Source of the DNA: Myxococcales bacterium
GTDB lineage: Bacteria; Myxococcota_A; Polyangia; Polyangiales; Polyangiaceae
NCBI GenBank assembly: GCA_020430845.1
Contig: JAGQJA010000042.1
Coordinates: 1-37,928 of the forward strand
DNA length: 37,928 nucleotides
Reading direction: 5' to 3'
Below, one piece after another: positions 25,549 to 33,202 of the stretch. Numbering within the stretch: position 1 is the stretch's first letter; the number at the start of each line of letters is the position of its first letter. Position numbers and translations under genes: made by a program. A model generated the notes under the pieces. That model was not told the DNA's origin. It did no database searches and was given only the letters and a program-made list of their open reading frames with translations.

Positions 25549-27716
25549 TCCGCGGCCGGACACGAGTACGTCACCTGCCAGTTGTAGAGCTCTGCGATCG
25601 CCGTCGCCGGTGTGGCCGGGTTGACCGTGATCTCGAGCTCGAGCTCGTCGGCCCGCGAGTCGCTGGGCCCGAGCGCCGCGTCGAGCGCCTTGCAGATGTT
25701 GCACTGCTCGGGATCGCCCGCGGGATCGTCCTGGACGGTCGCGACGGTGACCCACGTGGACCACGCGCCCGGGCCGCCGTCAGGCGTGAAGCTCCGGGTG
25801 CGCGCGCGGAAGACGATGTTCGCCCCCGCCGGCGTGGTGGGCACCGACGACGTCCAACCGAGGCGGTTCCAGAGCACGCGCGTCCCCGTGGGGCAGACCG
25901 CCGGGTAGTTGTGCGTGACGGTGATCGGCGGGAAGGTGGTCGTGCACTGCGGCGCGCCGTTGACGCTCGACCAGTTGTTGGCGCAGCCCGGCTCGAGGCG
26001 CGGGCTCGGCTCGCCGAAACCGTAGAAGCCGTCCGGGATCGTATTGAACGTGCACTCGGGCTCGCGCGCGCCGCCGTCGAGCTTGAGCGTGTTGACGACG
26101 ATGTACTTGTTTCCCGGGATCTTGCCGCAGGTGTGCGTCTGGCACTGGCCCGGCCCGAGCGCGGTGGGCAGCGTGACCTCGCACGTCGCCGTGAGGTTGA
26201 CGCAGCCGTCGTAGCACGTGACGCCCGCGGTCTTCGTGGGTCCGCAGTTCGCGCCGGCGTCGGGCATGTCCGTCGCCTGCGGCAGGTTCACAGCGCCCGG
26301 CGTCTGGACGGCGATGCCGATGACGGCGCCCGCCGCCGCCGCCGTGTTGCCGCGGTTGCAGATCTGGAAGTAGTCCTGGTTGCCCACGGCGCAGGCGCGG
26401 CCGATCGTGAAGTCGACGCCGGCGCACTCGCCCGCGGGATACCTTCCTCCCGGCCCCCAGAGCTCGCAGCACTCCGAGACGTGATTGCAGAACGTGTCGC
26501 CCTGACAGGCCGAGTGATCGAGCGTGTAGAAGGTGGGCGTCGGATCGTGCGGGTAGTGCTGGCAGCGGTGGTTGTACGACGAGGACCCGCAGCCGCCGCC
26601 CTTGTCTTGATAGAGGAGCGACCCGGTCTTGCCCGGGAAGTTCGTGATGTTTGCCGGGCCTGGCACGGAGACGAGGCCGGTGCAGCCGGCCCCACCGCCA
26701 CCACCGCCGCCGTCACCGCCGCCGCCGTCACCGCCACCACCTCCGTCGACGGGCGGCACGTACGGCCCGGCCGTCCACAAGACGCCGTTGTACCCCGAGC
26801 CGCCTGCGAGGGCGCTGCCCGGCATGCACGCCGGCGTCGGGTGCGTGGGGCACGTGACGGTGCAGTTGTTCACGCCGTGACAGCCATGTCCCTCTGCCGC
26901 GGTGCCCCAGATGCACGTCGCGCCGGGCGCGCACTCGATGTTGACGTTGTTGACGTCCTGCGAGGAGATGTAGCAGGTGGAGCCCGACTCACAGCGGATG
27001 TTGCACGTGTTGGTGAAGGGACCGCCGTAGCCCTGGCAGTGGAAGTACGCCGTCTTGCCCGGGCGCGAGTAGAAGTCGCACGTCTGCCCCGAGCCGCAGA
27101 AGCCCGAGCACGTACCGCCCGCACCGGTGCAGTCGCAGCTGCCCGACGCGGGCACGTTGCCGCCGGGGGGCGGACCGTTGCCGCTGATCGCGGGTATCGC
27201 GCAGGCGGGCAGCGCGGTCGGAGCAAAGTAGACCGTGGGCCCGGCGTCCGCGGGTCCCGCGCCGAACGGGCCACACTCGTCCCAGCCGATGCACGACGGA
27301 TCGCAGGGATTGCACCCCGAAGCGTCGGCCGAAGGCGTGCTGATCGCGAGCTGCTTGATCATTCCGCCGCGCGGGGCGGTGAAGCTCTCGTGCAGCGAAG
27401 GGGTCGCGAGCTCGGCGTGCGCCGCCGACACCACGATCGAGTTCTCGCTCCCGCCGCCGGAGCACGGGCCCCACGCCTCGCCCTTGCACGACTGCGTGCC
27501 CACGAAGCAGGTGCGGATGCCCGCGGTCTGACCGAGCAGCTCGTAGCAAGCGCGCGTCTGGCCGTCGACGCACCTCTCGAGGGACGGGTCGGTCACGCCG
27601 CCGCCGCTCACCGGCGGACGGTCCCCGGAGCCGCAGCCCCACGCCACGCCGAAAATCATGAGCACTGGGGCCACGACGACCATGACCTTGACCCACAGCT
27701 TTCGGCGAGCGTTCAT
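25545..27716 (-). CDS. Large Cys-rich exported protein with poly-Gly linker
   Basis: A 723-residue exported protein. ATG 27716 follows a strong GAGGAGGA site and starts a signal/anchor segment ending AWGC (Cys28, a weak lipobox). Near the N-terminus is a pattern common in myxobacterial surface proteins: RCVDGQTRACY, TCFVGTQSC, GEAWGPC. Many Cys pairs follow (SGSCDCTGAGG, SGFCGSGQTCDF, and a NIRCESGSTCYIS-like stretch). A run of Gly and Asp lies at about 322-343, splitting the protein in two. The second half contains further Cys-rich segments and ends with a beta-rich domain (TWVTVATVQDDPAGD, YNWQVTYSC). Its stop overlaps the next gene (GTGA). The function is unknown; a cell-surface or adhesion role is inferred. 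Confidence 0.82.
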   Translation of the reverse strand: MNARRKLWVKVMVVVAPVLMIFGVAWGCGSGDRPPVSGGGVTDPSLERCVDGQTRACYELLGQTAGIRTCFVGTQSCKGEAWGPCSGGGSENSIVVSAAHAELATPSLHESFTAPRGGMIKQLAISTPSADASGCNPCDPSCIGWDECGPFGAGPADAGPTVYFAPTALPACAIPAISGNGPPPGGNVPASGSCDCTGAGGTCSGFCGSGQTCDFYSRPGKTAYFHCQGYGGPFTNTCNIRCESGSTCYISSQDVNNVNIECAPGATCIWGTAAEGHGCHGVNNCTVTCPTHPTPACMPGSALAGGSGYNGVLWTAGPYVPPVDGGGGGDGGGGDGGGGGGGAGCTGLVSVPGPANITNFPGKTGSLLYQDKGGGCGSSSYNHRCQHYPHDPTPTFYTLDHSACQGDTFCNHVSECCELWGPGGRYPAGECAGVDFTIGRACAVGNQDYFQICNRGNTAAAAGAVIGIAVQTPGAVNLPQATDMPDAGANCGPTKTAGVTCYDGCVNLTATCEVTLPTALGPGQCQTHTCGKIPGNKYIVVNTLKLDGGAREPECTFNTIPDGFYGFGEPSPRLEPGCANNWSSVNGAPQCTTTFPPITVTHNYPAVCPTGTRVLWNRLGWTSSVPTTPAGANIVFRARTRSFTPDGGPGAWSTWVTVATVQDDPAGDPEQCNICKALDAALGPSDSRADELELEITVNPATPATAIAELYNWQVTYSCPAAE
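26690..26751 (-). repeat. Simple repeat coding poly-Gly/Asp linker
   Basis: A run of CCACCGCCGCCG-type units (plus strand) encodes the Gly/Asp tract of the Cys-rich protein. It is prone to slippage and to sequencing error. Confidence 0.7.
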
Positions 27717-28020
27717 TTCGACCGATCCTCCTCGTCGTCTCTCGCGTGCTCGTCCCAGGTCCGCGCACCCCAGCCCTAGGTCGCACATGCATACCGCGCG
27801 CCTACGGGCACGCGGGAGCAGGGCACGAAAAAACCGTCCCCCAGAAGAGTAGCGAGGGTCTGGGGCCGGGGCCAACCTCGCAACTTCTTCATACCGCCGG
27901 CCTTTTTTCGGAGCCTGTGTCGGTCTTTGTGAGATGCCGGGGCCTCGGGCGCGCGTCCACAGGCTGGCGCGCGCGCCCCCCTCCGCAGCGGCGTCGCATT
28001 TTCCGTGTATCCTACAAGGG
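27717..28020. other. Intergenic region upstream of the Cys-rich protein gene
   Basis: These 304 bases hold no gene I can support. They contain a stem-loop downstream of the tRNA gene, an AT-rich stretch near 27888-27930 that may carry the promoter of the Cys-rich operon, and no clear -35/-10 pair. Confidence 0.5.
27947..27978 (-). terminator. Stem-loop downstream of tRNA-Arg
   Basis: GGGCGCGCG at 27947-27955 pairs with CGCGCGCCC at 27970-27978 around a 14-base loop. It lies about 45 bases past the 3' end of the minus-strand tRNA. There is no T-run, so termination is a guess from position. Confidence 0.4.
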
Positions 28021-28094
28021 CACGCCCGGCTGGATTCGAACCAGCGACCGGCGGCTTAGAAGGCCGCTGCTCTATCCAGCTGAGCTACGGGCGC
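28021..28094 (-). tRNA. tRNA-Arg (anticodon UCU)
   Basis: The 74-base cloverleaf is complete on the minus strand. The acceptor stem pairs 28088-28094 with 28022-28028 (one G-T), the D arm carries TAGCTCAG, and the anticodon stem GCGGC/GCCGC is perfect. The loop CTTCTAA has TCT (28058-28060) as anticodon, and the T arm contains GGTTCGAATCC. The discriminator is G. No CCA is encoded, so it depends on the Cca enzyme. It reads AGA (and by wobble AGG) codons, which should be rare in a genome this rich in G+C. It lies 48 bases downstream of the transporter gene on the same strand, possibly co-transcribed. Confidence 0.97.
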
Positions 28095-28142
28095 TCGGGG
28101 GGGCGTCGAACTAGCACGGGCCGCCAGCGCCGTCACGCGCGT

Positions 28143-29471
28143 CTACCGCGCGAAGATCCACGCGTAGACGAGCGCGACCCCCTCGATGACGGCGAACGAC
28201 ACGAGCCCCACCGGGACGAACTCGCGGAAGCCGAATCGGAGCTTCTTGCCCTGCGCGTCGCGGAGGTCGGCGGCCTCGGTGAGCGCCTGCGCGAGCGGGC
28301 CCGAGGTCGCCGCCGTGAGAAAGAGCGAGCTGCCTGCGCACACCGCGAGGGCCAGGCCCACGTAGACGGCGTGGGGGGGCAGTCGCTTGGCGAGCACGTC
28401 GGCCACGTCGAGCAGCGCGGCCATGCCCGGGCCGGCCGAGAAGACGCCGGTGAGGAGACCCGCGAGCACGAGAAAGAGCGTGAGCTGCACCTGGGGTGAG
28501 GCCGGGATCGCCAAGAGCGCCCTGGCGACGGACTCGAAGAGGCCTGCCGACCGCACGGCGCCGACCATGACGAAGAGCGACAACAAGAAGAGGAGCGCCT
28601 CGCCCTGCGTGGCCGCCCGCGCGATCGTCTCGCCGCGCCGCCGCGCCATCAGGAGCGTGAGCCCACCGCCGAGCCAGCACACGAGGGCCGGAGACACGCC
28701 GAGGCGCGCCGGCAGGAGCGACCAGGCCGCGAGCATCAGCCCGAGCGAACCGAGCGCGGGCACGGCGAGGGATCGCTCGACGACGAGCCCCCGATGCAGC
28801 GCGGTGACGATCGCGCGCGTGAGGCGGAGCGTGACCGGATCGCGCGGCACGGCCTCGGCGGGGCGCACGGCGAAGCGCACGACGCCGAGCAGGACGACGA
28901 TCGCGATGGCCGTCGCCGGGAGCGCGAACTGCAAGTATCGGCCGAACGTGAGGCGGCCACCCGAGAGCATGAGGATCGCCGGGAAGTCGCCGATGGGCGT
29001 GGCCGCGCCGCCGAGGTTGCAGGCGACGAGGAGCAGGCCGAGCGTCCAACGGACGTAGCGACGGTCGGGCGCCATGAGGCGCAGGAGCACGAGCACCATC
29101 GGCAGCACCAGCAGGAGCGCCGTGAGGTTGTTCACCAGGCCGCTCGTCACGTACATCGTCACGGCGAGCACGAGGTAGAGGCGCCGCGCGTCGCCCCGGC
29201 TCAGATCGCTCACCTTGACGGCGAGCCAGTCGAAGGCGCGTGCCTGCGCGAGCACCTCGCTCACGACCCCGAGCGCCACGAGGATGACGAGCACGTCCCA
29301 GGGCACCTCGGCCAAGATCTTCGCGGTGTCGCTCACGCCCCGCAGCGTGGCGACCAGGCACGCGAGCGCCGCGGCAGAAGAGACGATGACGAGGCGGCGC
29401 CCCGGCACGATGGCCTGCAGGAGCAACCCGCCGAGCAAGATGGCCGAGAGGAGGACCTGCGCGCTCGTCAT
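28143..29471 (-). CDS. Ion transporter of the ArsB/NhaD/SLC13 type
   Basis: A 442-residue integral membrane protein with about 11-12 hydrophobic segments. The family signatures are SGLVNNLTALLLVLP in the first half, followed by CNLGGAATPIGDFPAIL, the paired hairpin regions of the ion-transporter superfamily that includes ArsB, NhaD, CitM and SLC13. The substrate could be a cation, arsenite or an organic acid; the sequence does not decide. ATG 29471 overlaps the upstream stop (ATGA), making it the third gene of a coupled trio. A second signature, FSAGPGMAALLDVADVL, lies in the C-terminal half. A longer upstream start is rejected because the added residues are a shadow of the neighbour. Confidence 0.85.
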   Translation of the reverse strand: MTSAQVLLSAILLGGLLLQAIVPGRRLVIVSSAAALACLVATLRGVSDTAKILAEVPWDVLVILVALGVVSEVLAQARAFDWLAVKVSDLSRGDARRLYLVLAVTMYVTSGLVNNLTALLLVLPMVLVLLRLMAPDRRYVRWTLGLLLVACNLGGAATPIGDFPAILMLSGGRLTFGRYLQFALPATAIAIVVLLGVVRFAVRPAEAVPRDPVTLRLTRAIVTALHRGLVVERSLAVPALGSLGLMLAAWSLLPARLGVSPALVCWLGGGLTLLMARRRGETIARAATQGEALLFLLSLFVMVGAVRSAGLFESVARALLAIPASPQVQLTLFLVLAGLLTGVFSAGPGMAALLDVADVLAKRLPPHAVYVGLALAVCAGSSLFLTAATSGPLAQALTEAADLRDAQGKKLRFGFREFVPVGLVSFAVIEGVALVYAWIFAR

Positions 29472-30133
29472 GGGCCCACGACGTGAGAGAAGTCCTCGAG
29501 CGCCGTCTGCGACAGCCAGCGCGGGTAGAGCTCGAGCGGCTGAGACAGGAGGTTCCAGCCGACGAGCGCGCGGAACTGCACACGCACGTCCGGGGCGTGC
29601 ACGCGCATCCACGCCGAGTCGACGTACGCGTGCGCGTGGTCGCGCCCGTAGAGGAAAGTGAGCAGCGCGCTCCTACGGCCGGCCCACCGCTGCAGCTCGC
29701 CCAGGGGCAACCGCGTGATGGGTCGCGCGTAGTTGGTGAGCGCCGCGCGCCAGTCGGGCTCGAGCGCGCTCGCGCCGGTCAGCACCGCGAGCTCCACGTC
29801 GAGAGAGAGCCACGCCGCGAGCGCGTCGAGCGCGTCGGCCTCGAGCCCCGTCACGACGAGGCGATCGATGCCCGCGAGCGCGTCGGCCAACAGCTCGGCG
29901 CGCGGCGCCTGGAGCTCGCCGCCGCCGAAGGCCGCGGCCACGCCGTCGAGCACGGGGAAGTCCCGCCCGAGCTCGTCGCGCAGCGCCTCGACGAGCGGCG
30001 CGCCGCCCTCTGCGGACAGCTCACGGCAGAACAGACGCGCCGCCGACCACATCCCGAGGTCGGTCGCCGCGACGAGAAAGGACGCGTGCACCGTGGGCGG
30101 CAGCGCGATGGCGGGGCCCGGCCGCTCGCTCAT
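29468..30133 (-). CDS. Unknown soluble protein in the transporter operon
   Basis: A 221-residue cytoplasmic-looking protein, ATG 30133, overlapping its neighbours by four bases at both ends. It has no signal peptide or membrane segment. Alternating helices and strands (IDRLVVTGLEADALDALAAW, then VELAVLTG) hint at an alpha/beta fold. The C-terminal half has conserved-looking aromatic and His residues (YGRDHAHAYVDSAWMRVH, WNLLSQPLELYPRWL). I do not recognise a family. The tight coupling to a membrane transporter and to the preceding unknown protein suggests a shared role, possibly substrate handling or regulation; this is inference. Confidence 0.8.
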   Translation of the reverse strand: MSERPGPAIALPPTVHASFLVAATDLGMWSAARLFCRELSAEGGAPLVEALRDELGRDFPVLDGVAAAFGGGELQAPRAELLADALAGIDRLVVTGLEADALDALAAWLSLDVELAVLTGASALEPDWRAALTNYARPITRLPLGELQRWAGRRSALLTFLYGRDHAHAYVDSAWMRVHAPDVRVQFRALVGWNLLSQPLELYPRWLSQTALEDFSHVVGP

Positions 30134-30621
30134 CCGTCGCGCGACCTCTTGGCGCGCGCGCGCGTGATCGCGAGGTCGAGCAGCGACACCATCGCCGCGT
30201 TCGCCAGCGCGTGGTGCGGCGGGCCGTCGGTCAAGCAGTCCACGAGCGCCGCGTGCTTGCGGTCGCCGCTCGGCTCGATCGCGTCGAGTGGGCGTGTCGG
30301 CATGCGCAGCGGGTAGTCGTCGTCGCCCTCGCGCGCCATGTGCGGCGGCAGACGCAGGCGCACCGAGACCGTCTCGCCCGGAGGGTCCGCCACCGCGTCG
30401 CCCTCGTCGCCGAGCTCGTCGAGCAACACCCCGAGCAAGCGCAAGAGCGCGTAGCTCGAGCCACGATGGTGGATGGGTCCCTCCTGCGTGATGCACCTCA
30501 CGACGAACGCGCGCTCGGCGCCGTCCGGCAGCACGCGCTCGAGGAGCGCGTCGATCTCGGCGGGCTGGATGAACGACGCGATCGCCGAGGCGGGGAGAGA
30601 GCGAGATGGGCGGCGCGGCAC
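30130..30621 (-). CDS. Unknown small protein, first gene of the transporter operon
   Basis: A 163-residue protein starting at ATG 30621. It has a basic N-terminus, a helical section (EIDALLERVL, SSYALLRLLGVLLDELG) containing ITQEGPIHHRG, an acidic-to-proline-rich middle, and a C-terminal helix with many Arg/Lys. There is no signal peptide and no family I recognise. Its stop overlaps the next start as ATGA. The two His in PIHHRG and the GPPHHALANAAM segment are the only candidate metal or catalytic residues. It is divergent from the small lipoprotein gene 42 bases away, so their promoters must share a short space. Confidence 0.72.
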   Translation of the reverse strand: MPRRPSRSLPASAIASFIQPAEIDALLERVLPDGAERAFVVRCITQEGPIHHRGSSYALLRLLGVLLDELGDEGDAVADPPGETVSVRLRLPPHMAREGDDDYPLRMPTRPLDAIEPSGDRKHAALVDCLTDGPPHHALANAAMVSLLDLAITRARAKRSRDG

Positions 30622-30663
30622 AGGGGGGCGGTCATCTTACCGCGGGCGCGATATGATGGCCCG

Positions 30664-31140
30664 ATGAAGCGCGAGAGCTACGCCGCGTTCGTGACGCTCT
30701 GCCTCACCGCATGCAGACCGAGCGCCGAGCCCACTGCGCGCTCCACGGGACCCGAGAGCAGCGGTGGCGCGACGCAGAGCTCCGCCGCCCCGGCTCCGGC
30801 CCAGCTCGAGCCCGACGGGCGCTTCCTCGGGTTCGCCGCCTACCCCGGCGCGCGACCGCTCTGCGCGGAGCACGTCGCCGGGGCACCGCCGCCGGGTGGC
30901 GGCCCGCCGCTCCACATCACCTGGGCCTCGTTCGAGACGCCCGACGCACCCGACGTGGTGCTCGCGTACTACGCCAAGCCCGGCGCGTCCGACGCGGGCT
31001 TCGCCGACGCGCGCATCTCGATCCACGCGGCGAGCGGCGCTCCGGCCGACGGCGGTGCCCCGTACCCGCGGTGCGACACGGCGCCGAGCGCCGCGGCCCG
31101 CACGGTGATCGTCGTCTCGCGCGCGGCCGGCGCGAAGTGA
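30664..31140 (+). CDS. Small lipoprotein of unknown function
   Basis: A 158-residue lipoprotein: ATG 30664, short signal peptide with lipobox LTAC (Cys17), a Ser/Thr/Pro/Ala linker of about 30 residues, then a compact domain (FLGFAAYPGARPLCAEHVAG, PLHITWASFETPDAPDVVLAYY). The pattern of a free Cys, an aromatic-rich strand and a YY pair suggests a small secreted domain. I do not recognise it. The stop at 31140 lies only four bases from the convergent hslO stop, leaving no room for a terminator. Confidence 0.78.
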   Translation: MKRESYAAFVTLCLTACRPSAEPTARSTGPESSGGATQSSAAPAPAQLEPDGRFLGFAAYPGARPLCAEHVAGAPPPGGGPPLHITWASFETPDAPDVVLAYYAKPGASDAGFADARISIHAASGAPADGGAPYPRCDTAPSAAARTVIVVSRAAGAK

Positions 31141-31144
31141 GCGC

Positions 31145-32005
31145 TCAGTTGTTCTCGAGCAGCGAGCGCAGCTGCGCGGGTGAGAACGCGTACGCCGTGC
31201 GGCAGTAGTCGCACTCGATGTCGAGCACCTGCCCCCCCTCGAGCAGCGACTCGATGTCGGCGCGCGGCAGCGAGGCGAGCGAGATCGAGAGGCGCTCGGG
31301 GCTGCAGTTGCAGCCGAAGTGGACCGTGCGCTCGGCGACCCGCGTGTACGGCATGCCGTAGAGCGTCTCGTCGAGCAGGCTGGCGGGCGTGGCCGCGCCG
31401 CGCGCGAGCAGCGGGAGGATGTCCTCGAAGTCCTTGAGCCGTTCGGTCATCACCATGAGCGGCCCCTGTTGGGCCTCGGGGAGCACCTGCACCAGGTATC
31501 CGCCGGCCGCGACGACCTGCCCGCCCGCGTGGTGACAGCCCACGGCCATCATGGTCACGGTCTGCTCGGAGTCGGCCATGTACGCCATGAACGCCGACGA
31601 CACGCTCTGCTTGTCGGTCGGCACCTGCACCACGCCCTGCTGGAGCGTGCCGTTGTGCAGCGTGCGCGCCACTTGCAGGAGCGCCCCCTCCCCCATCGGC
31701 ATGTCCTCGACGCCGTCGGCGACCTGCACGAGGCCTCGCGTCGATCCGCTCGGGTGCGTGTCGGCGACGATGCGCGTGCGGCGGTCGGCCCCCTGCAGGA
31801 TCGCCTGCAAACGATAGTCGGGCGCCATGCTCTCGCGCACGAGCACCGAGCCGGTGATGACCTCGCCGAGCAGGTTCGACAGGCGCGCGTTGACCCGCTG
31901 CGCCGCGACCGCGCCGCGCACCGTCTCGGTCGTGTCGACCGCGATCACGCGAAAGGATCCGTCGTCGGTGAGCGCGCGGAGCACGGTGTCGGACGAGCTG
32001 ATCAC
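31145..32005 (-). CDS. hslO: Redox-regulated chaperone Hsp33
   Basis: A 286-residue holdase chaperone activated by oxidative unfolding. The C-terminal redox switch is intact: Cys232 and Cys234 in GCNCS, and Cys265 and Cys268 in ECDYC (CxC-X30-CxxC), the zinc-binding set. The N-terminal core matches the family in TVRGAVAAQRVNARLSNL and the TLHNGTLQQGVVQV region. The start must be GTG 32005 or later, because an in-frame TGA lies two codons upstream. GAGAGG abuts that GTG, so ribosome binding is unusually tight. It is divergent from the lipoprotein gene at 32134. The protein probably helps the cell under peroxide or bleach stress. Confidence 0.95.
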   Translation of the reverse strand: MISSSDTVLRALTDDGSFRVIAVDTTETVRGAVAAQRVNARLSNLLGEVITGSVLVRESMAPDYRLQAILQGADRRTRIVADTHPSGSTRGLVQVADGVEDMPMGEGALLQVARTLHNGTLQQGVVQVPTDKQSVSSAFMAYMADSEQTVTMMAVGCHHAGGQVVAAGGYLVQVLPEAQQGPLMVMTERLKDFEDILPLLARGAATPASLLDETLYGMPYTRVAERTVHFGCNCSPERLSISLASLPRADIESLLEGGQVLDIECDYCRTAYAFSPAQLRSLLENN

Positions 32006-32133
32006 CTCTCAACATCATGACAGATTTCGCGAATTTGGCACACTGCAATCGGGTGAGGGAGGAAGGGCTGGGTCCTCGGCGCGGTACAAACCGGGTGGAG
32101 GAACCGCCGACGCCGCCTCGCCGTCGACGCCCG

Positions 32134-33171
32134 ATGCAAGCGCAAGAGCCCCGCCCGAGAGCGCCACGACACCTCGTCCTCATCGCCGCGTTCGCCCTGC
32201 TCGGCACCGCGTGCACGCTGACCTTCGGCGAGCCCGCGCCGAGCACCAAGGCGACCGCGAGCAGAGCGCCCGACGCGAACGGAGACGCGGAGACCGCGCC
32301 CACCGCGCCCACCGGAGGCGACGGCGCCGGGACCGGCACCGACACGAGCACCCCGAGCGGTGGCGGCGGCCCGCGCGCGACGCGGAGCGGGCACGTGAGC
32401 ATCACGCAGACGAGCACGACGGTCGGCGCGAAGACCTACGAGCAGTGGTCGGCCGTGGCCGCGTTCGTCGACGCGCCGCTCGGCGGCTACGGCTCCCCGA
32501 CGGGCGGCGGCTCGGCCGGGACCACCTGCCAGGCCCACGAGGACGGCCCCTGCGTCGCGTATACATGCACAGTGCAATCAAACGGCGGAGACCCGAGCGG
32601 CGGACGCGCGACCAAGCAACCGCACGCGGGTGAGATCCGGCTCGAGCTCGCGGGCGGCGTCATCACCCTGGCGCCACGCGAGGACGGGTCGTACGCCGCG
32701 GCCACGGGCCAGACCAAGCTCTTCGGTGCGGCGGAGCCGGTGAAGGTGCGCGCGGCCGGCGACGCCGTGCCCGCCTTCGAACAGTCGATCGTCACGCCGT
32801 CGGCGGTGACCGTGACCGCGCCCGCGTGGCCGGCTCTCGGCCAAGCCCTCTCCGTGCGGCGCGGGGCGCCCCTCGACGTCGCGTGGACCGGCGGCGAGGC
32901 CGGCGTGGTGTACGTGTCGGCGGGTGGGCTCAACGCCGCCGGCGACCGGAGCGCGTCGGTGGCGTGCCGCTTCGACGGCAAGGCCGGCCGCGCGACGATC
33001 CCCGGCGCGGTGACCGACAAGCTCATCCCCACGTCGCAGGGCGCCCTGAGCGCGTTCGCGCACACGTCGATCATGATGAAGCGCGGCGAGTTCGACCTCT
33101 ACCTGTCGATCAACGCCTCGGCGCGCACGCCCTCGGGCGCGACGGCGAGCGGCCTGCTCCGCGTCGAGTGA
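32134..33171 (+). CDS. Lipoprotein-like exported protein of unknown function
   Basis: A 345-residue protein from ATG 32134; the longer frame from 32017 lacks a signal peptide at its start. The N-terminus is Arg/Pro-rich, then hydrophobic (HLVLIAAFALLG) up to GTAC (Cys27, a loose lipobox). A Thr/Gly/Pro/Asp linker of about 60 residues follows. The mature domain looks beta-rich, with segments such as ATRSGHVSITQTSTTVG, VVYVSAGGLNAAG and FDLYLSINASART. Two Cys-containing loops (GTTCQAHEDGPCVAYTC) may form a disulfide hairpin. No known family is visible. It is convergent with the cysteine-peptidase operon. Confidence 0.78.
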   Translation: MQAQEPRPRAPRHLVLIAAFALLGTACTLTFGEPAPSTKATASRAPDANGDAETAPTAPTGGDGAGTGTDTSTPSGGGGPRATRSGHVSITQTSTTVGAKTYEQWSAVAAFVDAPLGGYGSPTGGGSAGTTCQAHEDGPCVAYTCTVQSNGGDPSGGRATKQPHAGEIRLELAGGVITLAPREDGSYAAATGQTKLFGAAEPVKVRAAGDAVPAFEQSIVTPSAVTVTAPAWPALGQALSVRRGAPLDVAWTGGEAGVVYVSAGGLNAAGDRSASVACRFDGKAGRATIPGAVTDKLIPTSQGALSAFAHTSIMMKRGEFDLYLSINASARTPSGATASGLLRVE

Positions 33172-33202
33172 CGGCGCACGGCCGCCGGCGCGGCGCGCGA
33201 GG

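Noticed and set aside
26690..26751. CRISPR-like repetition
   Set aside because: Simple triplet-type repeat inside a gene, without spacers or equal-length repeats.
25911..27779. Plus-strand open frame opposite the Cys-rich protein gene
   Set aside because: Arg/Ala/Val-biased shadow without signal peptide or motif.
32017..32133. ATG 32017 as start of the lipoprotein-like gene
   Set aside because: The added 39 residues are Arg/Pro-rich and would move the signal peptide away from the N-terminus.
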